DNA from: Pleodorina starrii
Taxonomy: Eukaryota > Chlorophyta > Chlorophyceae > Chlamydomonadales > Volvocaceae
Direction: 5' to 3'
DNA: 64,000 bases
Assembly (NCBI GenBank): GCA_030267565.1
Contig: BRXU01000004.1
Span: 5,763,001-5,827,000 of the forward strand
Made by a program: the position numbers and the translations under genes. Positions 1 through 10,900 of this stretch are shown here, one piece after another (positions within the stretch are counted from its first letter, which is position 1; each line of letters starts with the position of its first letter). The notes beneath the pieces were generated by a model. It saw only the letters and a program-made list of their open reading frames with translations, was not told the DNA's origin and did not search any database.

Positions 1-349
1 TGCGTCAGCTGTGGCGAAGTTCGTAAAGGCCTGGACCAGGAGCTGCGCAATGTAAATCAAGACGTACGGACGGGTCATTGGTAAAAATAAATATCTGCTT
101 TTAGAAAAGGAAGTGGGCTAGCAACTGAATAAATTGGAGCCCCCGAAGCCAGACCCCGTACACCCGCATTTCTCGCGAAACACGGGGACCTGACAAATAT
201 CGCGCTTTATATATAATTGTTGTTAACGTAGAGTGTAATCCTTGCCCAGATCGTTGCGCAGTGTTGGGACTCTACTCGATAGCCACTCACTGTAGAACTA
301 CTCACAGCGCACCCAAATTAGGCGACGGTAACAAACGTTATCGGCCGTT
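1..349. other. Upstream region of the REP27/LPA1-like gene
   Basis: No gene is recognisable here. The stretch is less GC-rich than the following exon. An AT-rich TATA-like run lies at about 206-217, some 135 bases before the first ATG, and is the best core-promoter candidate. A TGTAA polyadenylation-type motif at about 50-54 could mark the 3' end of a gene lying to the left, but no supporting coding sequence is visible in the window. Confidence 0.4.
206..217 (+). promoter_or_regulatory. TATA-like element upstream of REP27/LPA1-like gene
   Basis: The run TTTATATATAAT stands out in otherwise mixed sequence about 135 bases before the ATG at 350. The distance suits a core promoter with a roughly 100-base 5' untranslated region. 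This is a composition-based inference only. Confidence 0.3.
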
Positions 350-3300
350 ATGACGCCATTGCTTCACCAACACGCGCGCGGAGCGCTGGCCACAAAGCGA
401 CTCGCCATGCGGGCCTGTCGACCGTGCTTCACCGCCAGCCGCGTCGCCCCGCGCGCGGCCGGCCTCTTTGTGGTCGCGCGGGCCTCAAAATCCGCATCGC
501 CGGCGAGCAGCAGCAGCAAGCCGTTGTACCAGCCAACCAGCGCCCGGGATGCCATCGAGACAGCCACGCGCGTCTTCAAGGAGCAGAAGGACGTGGACGA
601 GGCGGTGCGGCTGTACCGCCTCAGTCTAGACATGAAGCCCAACGAGGACGAGGCGCGCGCGGCACTCTACAACCTGGGCTGCGCTCTGGCGAAGCAGAAG
701 AAATGGGCGGAAGCCTCGGAAAGCATCGTCCGGGCCATTAACGACTACAAGCTCAAGCTGGCCGTGGCTCTGAAGGTCCGCCGGTAGTGACATGCGTTCC
801 CAAGGCGTTGGGGGCAGGGTGGCACATGTGCACAACGCCCCGAGTCAGAGGAAGGGGAGGGGTGCGGCTGATGTGCCTCGGGTGGGTTGGAAGGCGTCCA
901 ACGAAGGACACCTTCCTACCCACCCATCCAGCATCCACCTAGGAGGAGGTCATTGCCCCGCCCTCACCGCACCGCACCGCACCACACCGCACCGCACCGC
1001 ACCGCACCGCACCGCACCGCACCGCACCGCACCGCACCGCACCGCACCGCACCGCACCGCACCGCACCGCACCGCACCGCACCGCACCGCACCGCACCGC
1101 ACCGCACCGCACCGCACCTCACCTCACCTCACCTCACCTCACCTCACCTCACCTCACCTCAGCTGAGGTATCCGTCCGCTGTGGGGACCGCCCGCCGCCG
1201 CCGCCGAGTCCTCCAGGGAGGGTGGGGGGCTGGCGCGGGGCTCTCGTCCCCAGGATAGGCTCTGCGGCAAAAGGCCTGGGAAGTGCTGTGTGAGAGGCGC
1301 TCCTCGGAGCGCTGCACCAGACCCGGTCGGGGTGTCCACCGGCATAACATACCGTTCTCAAACTCTGGGGGGGGCCCAGAGCCTCTCGAGGGGTCCCTGG
1401 GGAGGGGCAGATGAGCCAGGGTGCGATGGCCGGCATGGGCGGGCGGACGGGCGGTGACACATCACTGGCGGCACATGGCTCGTGACTGGTGACCCGCTGT
1501 GGGTCGAATCGAGTCACACCAGGAAGAGACCCCACACCCGGAGACCCATAGACACAGCAACGCAACCAGTCGCTCCCGGCGGTGCCCAACCCGGTACACA
1601 TCCGCCATCCAATCCGGTATCACCCAGGGCTGCGTTGTCCGTCCCCCACTTCGCACTTCCCGCTCCCAGCGCACCACCACCCGCAACCCACCCGCAACCC
1701 ACCCGCAACCCACCCCCGCCCCCACCCCCCACTTCTTCAGGACGACGACTTGAAGCAGCTGCGCGAGCGGCGGGAGTGGATGGACGCCCTGGCTCGGGTC
1801 AAGGGAGGGATCTCGCGGGGCACAAAGGTCGACCTGCGGACGGAGGCCAAGGTGGGTGGCGGCAGAGAGACGGGGGGGGCCGGCTGCGGCGGTGCCGCGT
1901 CGCGTCGCGTCGGGAGCTGAGCTGAACTGAGCTGAGCTGAGCTGAGCTGGGGTGGATGCATGAGCTCATGGGTACATGGGTACATGAGCACAGCGCTAGA
2001 CCGGCGGTGGATGGGTGGGCCAGGGCCATTTCCGGGCCGTGTATGTGAAGTGCGGTGTCTTGGACCTGTCACCTACTGCCCGGAGGGAGGGAGGGAGGGG
2101 GTTGCCAGGGGGCCTCCTGGGCGGGTGGGCAGGTGCCCGGGTTCCGCGCCTCCCCTCGCCTGCCGCGCCCCTTGTGTCCACGACCCGCACACACACACGC
2201 ACACACACGGACTCTCGCTCCCGCCGCCCCCTTCCCGCCCCCTCGCACCGACAGGCTCCCTTCCGCCTGCCCCGCATCATCCTGTTCAGTGGGCTGTTGG
2301 GCAGCGCCGCCATCGGATTGGTCATCATTATCGGCCGCCTAGTCAAGTCCATCGCGGGTGCGTGTGCGTGGGTGCGCGCGGCTGACCAGGAGGCCCGACT
2401 GCTGTCCGCCTACCCGCCCGGGGTTCCGGGTCCGTTCGCTGCTAACGCCGTCTCCGTTCCTTCGCTGCGGTATCTTCTTTTTACCTACCAGCCGGCCCGG
2501 GCGGCCGGGCGGCTGGCTGGATGGCGTTGAGGCATCAGGGATACAGGGAATGGAGGCAGGGAGAAAGGGTGGCCGGAGTTTGCAGCCGTGTTTGGTTGCG
2601 CACTTGGGGTTGTGGTGCCAGTCGCTCCTCTCCCGGCGACAGCGTTATTTTGGGTCGCCATATCAATCGCGTGCTCGCCCGCCTTTCCCTCTGCACTGGT
2701 CCAAACCCAACCCGCCCCTCTCCAGCGTCCATCCGCCCCTCCGCCCCCTTCCTGCCCCCTTCCCGTCCCCTCCCAGTATTGCTGGGTTCTGGGTCCGTTC
2801 GCTAACGCCGTCTCCATCTCCGCTGCGAAATTCTCTTTATACCCCTCCCAACCCAACCCCCAGGCGGCCCCGACGCTCCCGACCTGACTGAGTCGCTGAC
2901 CAACCTGGGGGTCAACACCGTGGCGGTCGCCGTACTGTCGTACCTGTTGTACAGGGACGTGTCCCAGAAGCAGGAGGCGGTGCGCATCACCACCCGCGAG
3001 GAGGTCATGGGCCGCTTGCAGGTGCGCGTGGGGGTCTGGGGGAGGGAGGAGGGACGCCTGCCGGCCTGTTTGGCTGCCGGCCTGCTGGGCTGCCGGCCTG
3101 CGTGTGTGTTTTGGTGCGCGTTCCAACGCCCCCGGGGGGTTGTGGGCGGTGGGGGGGGCGCGACTCACGCCCCGCCCGCTCCCTGCGGTTGCCATCACAG
3201 CCCATTGCTGCCTCCTGAATGGGTCGGCCGACACCGACAACGCCGACCGCTGTCCTGGCTTGGCCCCCATGCGGCACACGGCACATGGCTGCCTAACCCC

Positions 3301-6077
3301 CCTCCCGCCTTGGTGGATTAGCTTCGCTCTGGTACATCTTCCTTCCTTAACCCTCTGCGTTGATGCTGACAGGCGCTGGCAAACTCCCTGTGTTGTTGCC
3401 GCCTTGTCTGCCGCATCGCATCGCCTGGCGGCTGACTCCCCTCCCTGGACCCGCCTCCCTCCCCCTCCCTCCGCCTGCCTCCTGCCTGCCGCCTCCCTCC
3501 GCCTCCTGCCTCCCTCCTGCCTCCTGCCTCTCCGCAGATCGACTTGGGCAGCGACCGGGTGCTGCCGCTGCTCAAGTTCCGGGGGCAGGTGCGACCTGTG
3601 ATCGTGGCGGGCACTCGGGCCTTCGTGGAGAAGGCGATCAAGGAGGCGGACAGCCAGTACATCAACCTGCGAGACAGGGCGGTGTCGGGTGAGTGACGTG
3701 CGGGGGCGTGTGCGCCCGTGTCCGTGTCCGTGTTCGTGTCCGTGTCCGTGTCCGTGTCCGTGTCCGTGTCCGTGTCCGTGTCCGTGTCCGTGTCCGTGTC
3801 CGTGTCCGTGTCCGTGTCCGTGTCCGTGTCCGTGTCCGTGTCCGTGTCCGTGTCCGTGTCCGTGTCCGTGTCCGTGTCCGTGTCCGTGTCCGTGTCCGTG
3901 TCCGTGTCCGTGTCCGTGTCCGTGCCGGGTGTGTGTGGGCGTGTCCGTGTCAGTGTCCGTGTCCGTGCCGTGTGTGTGTGCGTGTTTGGGGCCGGTCAGG
4001 GTAGGTTTAGGCGGGGGGGAGGCAGCGGGAGCAGGGGTACGGGCGGGGGCTGGGTAAGCCACGGCCCAGCCGCGGCCGAGTCCGGGGGGGGAACACGCCC
4101 TCTGCGCGCCGCCCCCAGCATCAAGCACGTGGGTGTTTGCCGCCCCGGGTGCCGTACTTGCCAGTTGCGCCACCCACTTGCTGCCTCTGCTCCACCAGAG
4201 GCCTTCCGCCGGAGGTTGTGGGGTGGCGCCTCGGGGCATCCACGGGGGGGGGGGGCCGGGGGCCCCCTCCCCGTCCACCGGCTGCTCCGGGGACACTCCG
4301 TGGAACACCCCCCACACTGTCGCCCTCCTCCTCCTCACCCTCCTTCTCACCCTCCTCCTCCTTCTCACCCTCCTCCTCCTTCTCACCCTCCTCCGCCTCC
4401 TCCTCCCCCTCCCCCTCACCCTCACCCTCACCCTCCTCCTCCTCCTCCTCCTCACCCTCCTCTTCCTCCTCACCCTCACCCTCCTCCTCACCCTCCTCCG
4501 CTTCCTCCGCCTCCGCCTCACCCTCCTCCTCCTTCCGCGCCGCTCCGCAGTCATTCCGGTCATCTTTGAGAGCTCGGGTCCCACAGAGGTGGACCCGGAG
4601 GACAAGCTGCGCGCCCTGAAGAAGGAGTTTCAAAAGGAGTGAGTCGCCGGCTCCCAACTCCCAACTCCTAACGCCCAACCCCCCAGCTCTCAACTCCCAA
4701 CTCCCCCGGCTGCAACGCACGCCACGCGGCGTCCTGCGGGCCCCCTACCACCCGTCGCCCCAATGGCCCCCGCCTCGCCTCGCCTCACCTCGCGCGGCGC
4801 TTGCTCGCTGGCTCGCTCAGTCGCATGCGCCACTCAAGGCGTCCTTTCGGGCCCTACCAGCGCGCGTGGCTGGAAACGGCTCCTGGAAACGGCCGTGTAA
4901 CCATTACGGCCCATTGCAATCAAGTCCACATCCGGGGAAAAACCCCCACAATCAGGACTGTCACATTAGAAACCGCCGTAAGAACCGTTGAAGCGGCACT
5001 CTCCTCCTCACATCGATTGTGATTCAAATAAAGAAGGCGCAGCAGGGCCCTCAGGAACGTTAGGCCGTGCTCTCGTCCTCACGTCGCCTGTGATTGAAGC
5101 AATGAAGAACTATAGTGCAGATGTGCCTCTAACGGTCGTTTCACGACGCACGACAAATCCATAAATGCCTGCCGTACTCAATGGGGGGGGCCGTGTGGCT
5201 GTGTGTGGCTGTGTGTGTGGCTGTGTCTCAGGGGCCGCGGCTTCGACGACACCGTGGCAGCTGCCAAGAAGGCGGCGGCTGAGGCGGCTGAGGCCAAGGC
5301 ACGGTCCAGGGCGACGGTGTTGGGAGGGCTGTTGGATGCGGACAAGCGCTGGAGGCTGGAGCCGTATGCGGTGGACGAGTGGAAGGTGAGGATGAGGCCG
5401 GAGGAGGAGGCAGAGGGCGGACTGGCGGGCGGCGCGTCCCGCGTCCCGCACCCCGCTTGGAGATGGGGAGGGCAGCGGGGCGAAAGATGATGGTGTCAAA
5501 CGGGTGCCGCAGCGGATCCCAGAGGCAGGGAGGGAGGGCGGCGGGCAGATGCGCCGAGGGCCCAGCGGACACAGCGGGGCGCAGCGAGCAAGGCGACCCG
5601 AGGAAGCGGCCGAGGGTGTTCTTGACACCTTGCATTTCCGGCATCTGTTGTGGCCAGCGGGGCCCGCTCCGCAGGCGTTTCGTCGCCGCGGCGCGCAGCC
5701 GCCCGGGACGTCGTCCCAGCTCCCAGCCACGCCCCTCAAACCAAACCGCGCGTGCCACACCTTTTGCCCGCAACCCAACGCCGCAGCATCCGAACCTTTC
5801 CAACGCCCCCAACACCCCAAGGCCCCAACCTCCAAACCTCCTCCTCCTCCTCCGCCGCCGCCGCCGCCGTTCCCCCCTTCAGGCCTGGGTTCTTGAGCAG
5901 AAGGAGTTTGCCGGTCTGTCCGCCTCCGAGCCCAACTGCTACATCCAGGTGCAGCTGGACGGCACGGTGCGCTCCTCCGGTGTGGGCTCCCCTCCCTGGC
6001 GTCAACTGGTGGATGAGCTGCCGCTGCTTAGCGACTTCCGGACGCGGCTCATGGACGGAGTGGGGCCGCAGGAGTAG
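350..6077 (+). CDS. REP27: Chloroplast TPR/two-TM protein of the LPA1/REP27 family (photosystem II assembly and D1 repair)
   Basis: Spliced gene with exons at 350-775, 1741-1851, 2255-2357, 2864-3021, 3538-3688, 4551-4638, 5232-5385 and 5883-6077. All junctions are GT-AG and the frame stays open, giving 461 residues. Residues 1 to about 50 are rich in Arg, Ala and Ser, as in a chloroplast transit peptide. A TPR-type helical region follows (about 65-150, including LYNLGCALAKQKKWAEA). Two hydrophobic segments come next, IILFSGLLGSAAIGLVIII and NTVAVAVLSYLLY. A soluble C-terminal domain contains VRPVIVAGTRAFVEKAI and ends near SSGVGSPPWRQLVDELP. This order matches land-plant LPA1 and the Chlamydomonas REP27 protein, which are thylakoid membrane factors needed for photosystem II assembly and D1 replacement. 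The ATG at 350 is the first in frame and provides the transit peptide. Exon borders were chosen by frame and family similarity. Confidence 0.88.
966..1160. repeat. Pentanucleotide microsatellite (CACCG)n passing into (CACCT)n
   Basis: Intron 1 of the REP27/LPA1-like gene carries about 30 near-perfect copies of a 5-base unit ACCGC followed by about nine copies of ACCTC. The open frames through it (HRTAP-type peptides) are artefacts of the repeat. Confidence 0.95.
3717..3928. repeat. Hexanucleotide microsatellite (GTGTCC)n
   Basis: Intron 5 of the REP27/LPA1-like gene contains about 34 nearly perfect copies of CGTGTC (one variant, GTGTTC, near the start). It starts some 28 bases after the exon 5 donor. 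It is open in several frames on both strands but is not coding. Confidence 0.96.
4320..4545. repeat. CCT/CACC-rich polypyrimidine tract
   Basis: Degenerate CTC, CCT and CACCCT repeats run up to the acceptor of exon 6 (4551) in the REP27/LPA1-like gene. They form an extreme polypyrimidine tract on the coding strand. The long open frames across it on both strands are shadows of the simple repeat. Confidence 0.85.
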
Positions 6078-7946
6078 ACGACGGGGAGGGCCGCAGGAGT
6101 AGACGACGGGTAGGGCATGGGGGGGTGGGGGAGGAAGTGCAGGGGAGCGCAGCCCCTTCCGCCCCTTCGCTGCGGGTCGTACTTCTCGGCCCTTGAGGAG
6201 GAGAAGCGCCCCGTCTGAAGGGGTGTACCGTGAGGCACACCCCTTTATCGTGAGGCAGTGACGCAGCGTGAGGCTGTGCGCAGTAGAGGGTGCAGGGCGG
6301 CTGGGGCGGCGGAGTTCAGCAGGGGTTGGGGTCGGGGGTGGAGAGAATGGACGTACCGGTATTGGCTTTGCAGGGCGGCTGGGGCGGACAGGGGCGACAG
6401 TTCCTAGAGGGCGTCCGAGAGGGACGGGGCGCGTATGTGTTTTGATGGTGCCTGGTTGGGGTTGTTGTGTCAGTGGATGGGCTCCAGAGCTCCAGAGTCC
6501 AGAGCCCTCGCACGGGTGGAGCCAGGTGGCCCAGCTGAGCGGTGTATGGGGTGTGGTAGATGAGCGTGTTGGGGTGGTGGGGGAGGGAGGGTGGGAGGGG
6601 TTGAGGACGCGAGCGGGCAGGCGCGAGCCGGGGATGCGGTGTCGGGATCACCGGAGGGTGAAGGAGGCGAAGGGGTGCCAGGGGATTTGGATTGCTGGGT
6701 ATTTGGGTGGCTTGGAGGGTGAGGTCTTGCGGTGGGGCACCAGCTGCATAGGTGTCGAGTTTGAGGCTGCGAGGGCACAGGGCAGGTCGTGACTTGTGAG
6801 GTTATGCGATTATGTAGGCGGGTTGCTGGTTGCAATGGTGGGGCCTTGTCCTGCCTTAGGAGGAGGAAGGCAGAGGCAGAGGCAGAGGGGACAGTGCAGC
6901 CCTGTCGGCGGGCTCTAGTGCAAGACTGTGAAGGGGCTGGCCGGAGGATGTCCAGAATGCAGCCGCCACGGGCCCACGGGAGCTAATTAGGCAGCTAGCG
7001 ATGGTACGGCACCGTAGGTAATTTCGCCGGCAGGTGGGGCGCGATGGTGTGGGGCATGTGGGCCGTTGGCACGCATCCAGAGGGGGGGCTCGGGTGCGGC
7101 CCGGTTGGGGCTTCTGGCCTGACATGAATGCCCAACGGCACGGCAGTTCGGCAATGTTTAGCATGCCAGGTGTTTTTGTTAATATTATGCACCATGCCGC
7201 GGCGGTGGAAACGTTGGGTGGTGAAGGGCTCGGCCGCCGGCTCTGTCTTGCCTCGGCCAGAGGGAGGAGGAGGAGGAGGAGGAGGGGACGTAGGACTCCT
7301 GAGAGGGGCTGTTGGCAGCGGCCAGGGCCTCTTGCGGCCAGGTGAACGTGGGATGACTGGCCAAGACGCGCAGGCGGCCGGCTCTGCTATGGCTCCTGCA
7401 AAGCGGAGTAAGGGGAGGTTTTGCGCCGCAGCTCTGGCGTTCTTTCTGCTGCTGATGATGATGAGGATGAGGTTGGGGTATGGGATGTGGCGGGCGCGCG
7501 GCGGGCGGCCCAATACTTCACCTTGCAGCTCCGAGGATTTCCTAACTCTTCAACAGATAGGGTGAGAAAGGGCTTTGGCACCCGTGTGGCGCTTCAACTG
7601 CACGTATTGGAGCCTAGGTCGCCCGATGGCGCATTTAGGATACGGCAGCGGCCGGAATAACTGAAGTACGAAGCTACTGCGGCAGTGTGGCGTGTGGATT
7701 CCGATGCAACCAAGGCAGCGAAAATTCGATTTCCCCAGCTGTGGTATCTATCATGCGCGACTTTATGTGGTTCGGTCTACCCACTACCCTGGTCTGTCAC
7801 TTGTTCTGTCCTCACTCTGGGCTGACACACGGTTTATCCGTCACCAAGTCAATACGCTTTCGTTTGCAACTGAAAGTAGGCCTGACTAATTAATATGAAT
7901 GGTCAATTACGCGCCCTGGGATAACCACCATCTTCCTTGCAAGTGA
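6078..7946. other. Intergenic region between REP27/LPA1-like gene and first GT47 gene
   Basis: This should contain the 3' untranslated region of the first gene and the promoter of the second. The first part is G-rich with short duplicated phrases (the sequence around the stop is partly repeated at about 6090-6110). The last 300 bases are more balanced in composition. Open frames are short and lack recognisable family features. I could not find a clear TGTAA signal close to the stop. Confidence 0.5.
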
Positions 7947-10900
7947 ATGTCACGGACTTCCTTGCTTCTACTCGCTTGCGTTATTGTAGTTACTGTCTCA
8001 CAAAGAGCGCACGGAAAGGCGTTCTACTCCATTCCATTTCGCGGGCGGCATCGCGGGCGGAGCTTACGGCGTCGGCTTGCAGAGGAGGAAGCGGCTGTAG
8101 CCGCGGCCCCACCCCCGCCCGCTGTGAACACCAGTTGTCCGCCAGGATGTAACGTCAAAGGAGTATGCAACGAGGAACTTGCTAGGTAAACTGTCTGACG
8201 TGCGCACGACGATTGTCACTTGGCATTTCACTAAATTAGACCTTTCTTGTATCTTGACGAATTATGCGCCATACGTCTTATCCATCTACACAAGAATATT
8301 ATTATGAGCGTCGGGCCGCGATGCAGTCAGACTGGCGACGCGAGCCGATCAATTGCGCGAACCCGTCGGAGGCGGACGTCATCCACCCGCGAAACTCAAC
8401 CTAATCAGCTTACACTACGGCGCGATAAGTGCGCCTGGTAGCTGACACTTTTGCTGTTACACGCTCCCGAGCCGGCTGCCTCCTTCCCCTCCCCCCTCTC
8501 CCTCCCTACCCCCACAAGATGCGACTGCCCCCGGCATTTCACGGGCCCGTCCTGCTCGGATGTTGCCCCAAACATAGCGGAGATATGCGCCAACTACGGA
8601 TTTACGCTGAGCCAGTGCCGGAAGGCGTCTCCCTGCTTCAACTCCTGCAACCAGCGGGGCAGGTGCATCGCAGGGATATGCCACTGCCAGCCAGGTGCGC
8701 CCCCATCGAGAACGTGTTTGGTATGGCTCCGGAACCAGCCCTAATGATGGTGGAGTGGAGGGGGCCGAGGCACCCCCTTCGGGGGGTAGGCCGGCCTGGT
8801 TCCCGAAGAGTGGAGCGGCGGGCGGGCAGGAGTAACATGCGGTCAGGGGGCGGGGCGTGTCCCCAAGCCTGCCATCCCGCAAGGATAAGCCCCCCGCACC
8901 GTGTTTCGTAGAGGGCCAGGCTTGGCTTGGCCTGGCTTGGCTTGGCTTGGGGTTGATGTCAAGCGGGGGATCGGCGATGCGGATGTGCTTGGTGAAGATG
9001 GGAAGTGCACGGCGACAGGGAGAGGTGTATGAGGGGGTTTTGCGGAGTCGTTGCCGGTTGCTGCGGCAGCGGCGACGGCTTCGCCTTTGGGGCAGGGGCC
9101 TGGCATCCACATGTGGGCTGAGGGCGCCCGGGACAGGGGTTGGGAGCGGCCCGGCCCGGGGGCGCTGAGGGCCCGGGGGGCGTTGGGGCCCGGGGGTGCT
9201 GAGGGCCCGGGGGGCGTTGGGGGCCCGGGGATGCTGAGGGCCGGGGGGCGTTGGGGGCCTTGCGAAGCGATGGCCCGCCGCCGCTGCTGCAGCAGCAGCT
9301 GGAGCCTGGGCATTGGCAACCGTTCCCTGCCCGCACGTGTTCCATTTGGCCCTCCCCGCACTGCGAAGCGCTGATCCTGCAACGTGGGCAGGCCCCGTGC
9401 CAACTCCACGCCTCCATCTCTCCCGCCGACGGCGCTCCATTTCCCCCCTCCTTTCCCGCGGCTCTTTCCCGCGGCTCTTTCCAGTGGCTCACGCTCTCCT
9501 TCGCTGCGGTTCTTCATTTCCTCTCATGCCCCCCCGCGCCTTCCTCACGGCCCTCCCTCCCCATCACGGCCCTCCCTCCCCATCACGGCCCTCCCTCCCC
9601 ATCACGGCCCTCCCTCCCCGCCACGCGCCCGCCTCAGGCTACTGGGGTATGGACTGCTCGCTGAGTTGGGGACCGGGTGGCAAGCCGCAGCTTCTGGAGG
9701 GGCTCTACAAGCCGCGGGAGGGCGGGCTCAAGATCTACGTGTATGAGCTGCCGCCCAACCTGACCTCATGGTACGACCGGGTACGGCAGCCCGGCTGCGA
9801 CGCTCTCCACGCGTCACAGCCCCAGCAACGCCTGATGCGACCCTCAGCGCCCCCAGCCCGCGCCCCCTCCCTCTGTTTCCCGCTGCTGCCCAAGAGAATC
9901 ACTCCCCTAAGCCGGCTTCAATCTCCTATGCGAGCCCCACCTCGCACTCCACCGGTACTCACGCTACCCGGAGAACCCTCCCTCCCGCGGCGTCACCTCG
10001 CTACAACACACATATCACCGTTCCCTCCTCCCTCCCTCCCTCCCTCCCTCCCTCCCTCCCTCCCTCCCTCCCTCCCTCCCTCCCTCCCTCCCTCCCTCCC
10101 GCGACCCGGTCCCCCTCGCCCTTCCCTCGTTGCGGTATCTTTTTTCTTTCTTGACCCCTCCCTCCCCTCCCTCCCCTCCCTCCCCTGCCTCCCCTGCCTC
10201 CCCTGCCTCCCCTGCCTCCCCTGCCTCCCCTGCCTCCCCGCCTCCCCGCCTCCCCGCCAGGTTCAACATCCGGCGGCTGGACCGGCCTCTGCACCTGCTG
10301 TTCTGGCAGCGGCTCATGTCCGCCGGCCTGCGCACCGCCGACGGCCACGAGGCCGACTACTACTTCATCCCCGTCAACACGCGCACGGAGCTGGCGCCTG
10401 GCATGGTGGAGTGGACCCTCAAGTACATCAAGCGGGCGTGGCCCTGGTGGAACACCAAGGACCACGGCAACCGACACCTCATCATACACACAGGCGACAT
10501 GGGGTGGGTGGGGCGCAGGCATGCAAACTTACTGGAGAACCCCTAAGCCAAATAAAAAAAGTTCTACTTGGCTTAGGGGTTCTCCAGGAAGTTAGCATGC
10601 CTGGTTGGGCGGGGAGGGGAGGGGAACTGGTTAAAAGGGATGAGGCCGCGGCGATGGGGTGAGGACGGGGGGCAGCGGTGGGGTATGAGGTGGGGAGCCT
10701 CCGGAGCGGGGGCGGCTCCCCGGCCGGAGCGGGGGTATGGGAGGCTGGGATTGGGAATGGGAGGGCGAGCCGCAGCGACACAGCCGCAGCCGAGGCAGAG
10801 CCGAGAGCCCAGCGGTACCGTACTTAGCAACTGTGTAGTGGTTCCGTAACCTTGTCCAGCCGAGTTGGTGCCTGGGCTGCCAGGGGGCGCGGTGTGCGTG

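Noticed and set aside
2485..4605. 706-codon minus-strand open frame across the REP27/LPA1-like gene
   Set aside because: It is antisense to real exons and passes through the (GTGTCC)n and CCT tracts, encoding GHGHGH and RRRRR runs. No independent domain or promoter is visible.
8457..9517. Minus-strand open frames of 224 and 327 codons in intron 2 of GT47 paralogue 1
   Set aside because: Composition follows the G-rich minisatellite (GPQRPPGP peptides). They overlap exon 2 in antisense and show no conserved motif.
9313..10662. 449-codon plus-strand frame across exons 3 and 4 of GT47 paralogue 1
   Set aside because: It reads through intron polypyrimidine tracts (PSLPPSLPP) and is only partly in frame with the exons. 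Paralogue 2 shows that the region is spliced.
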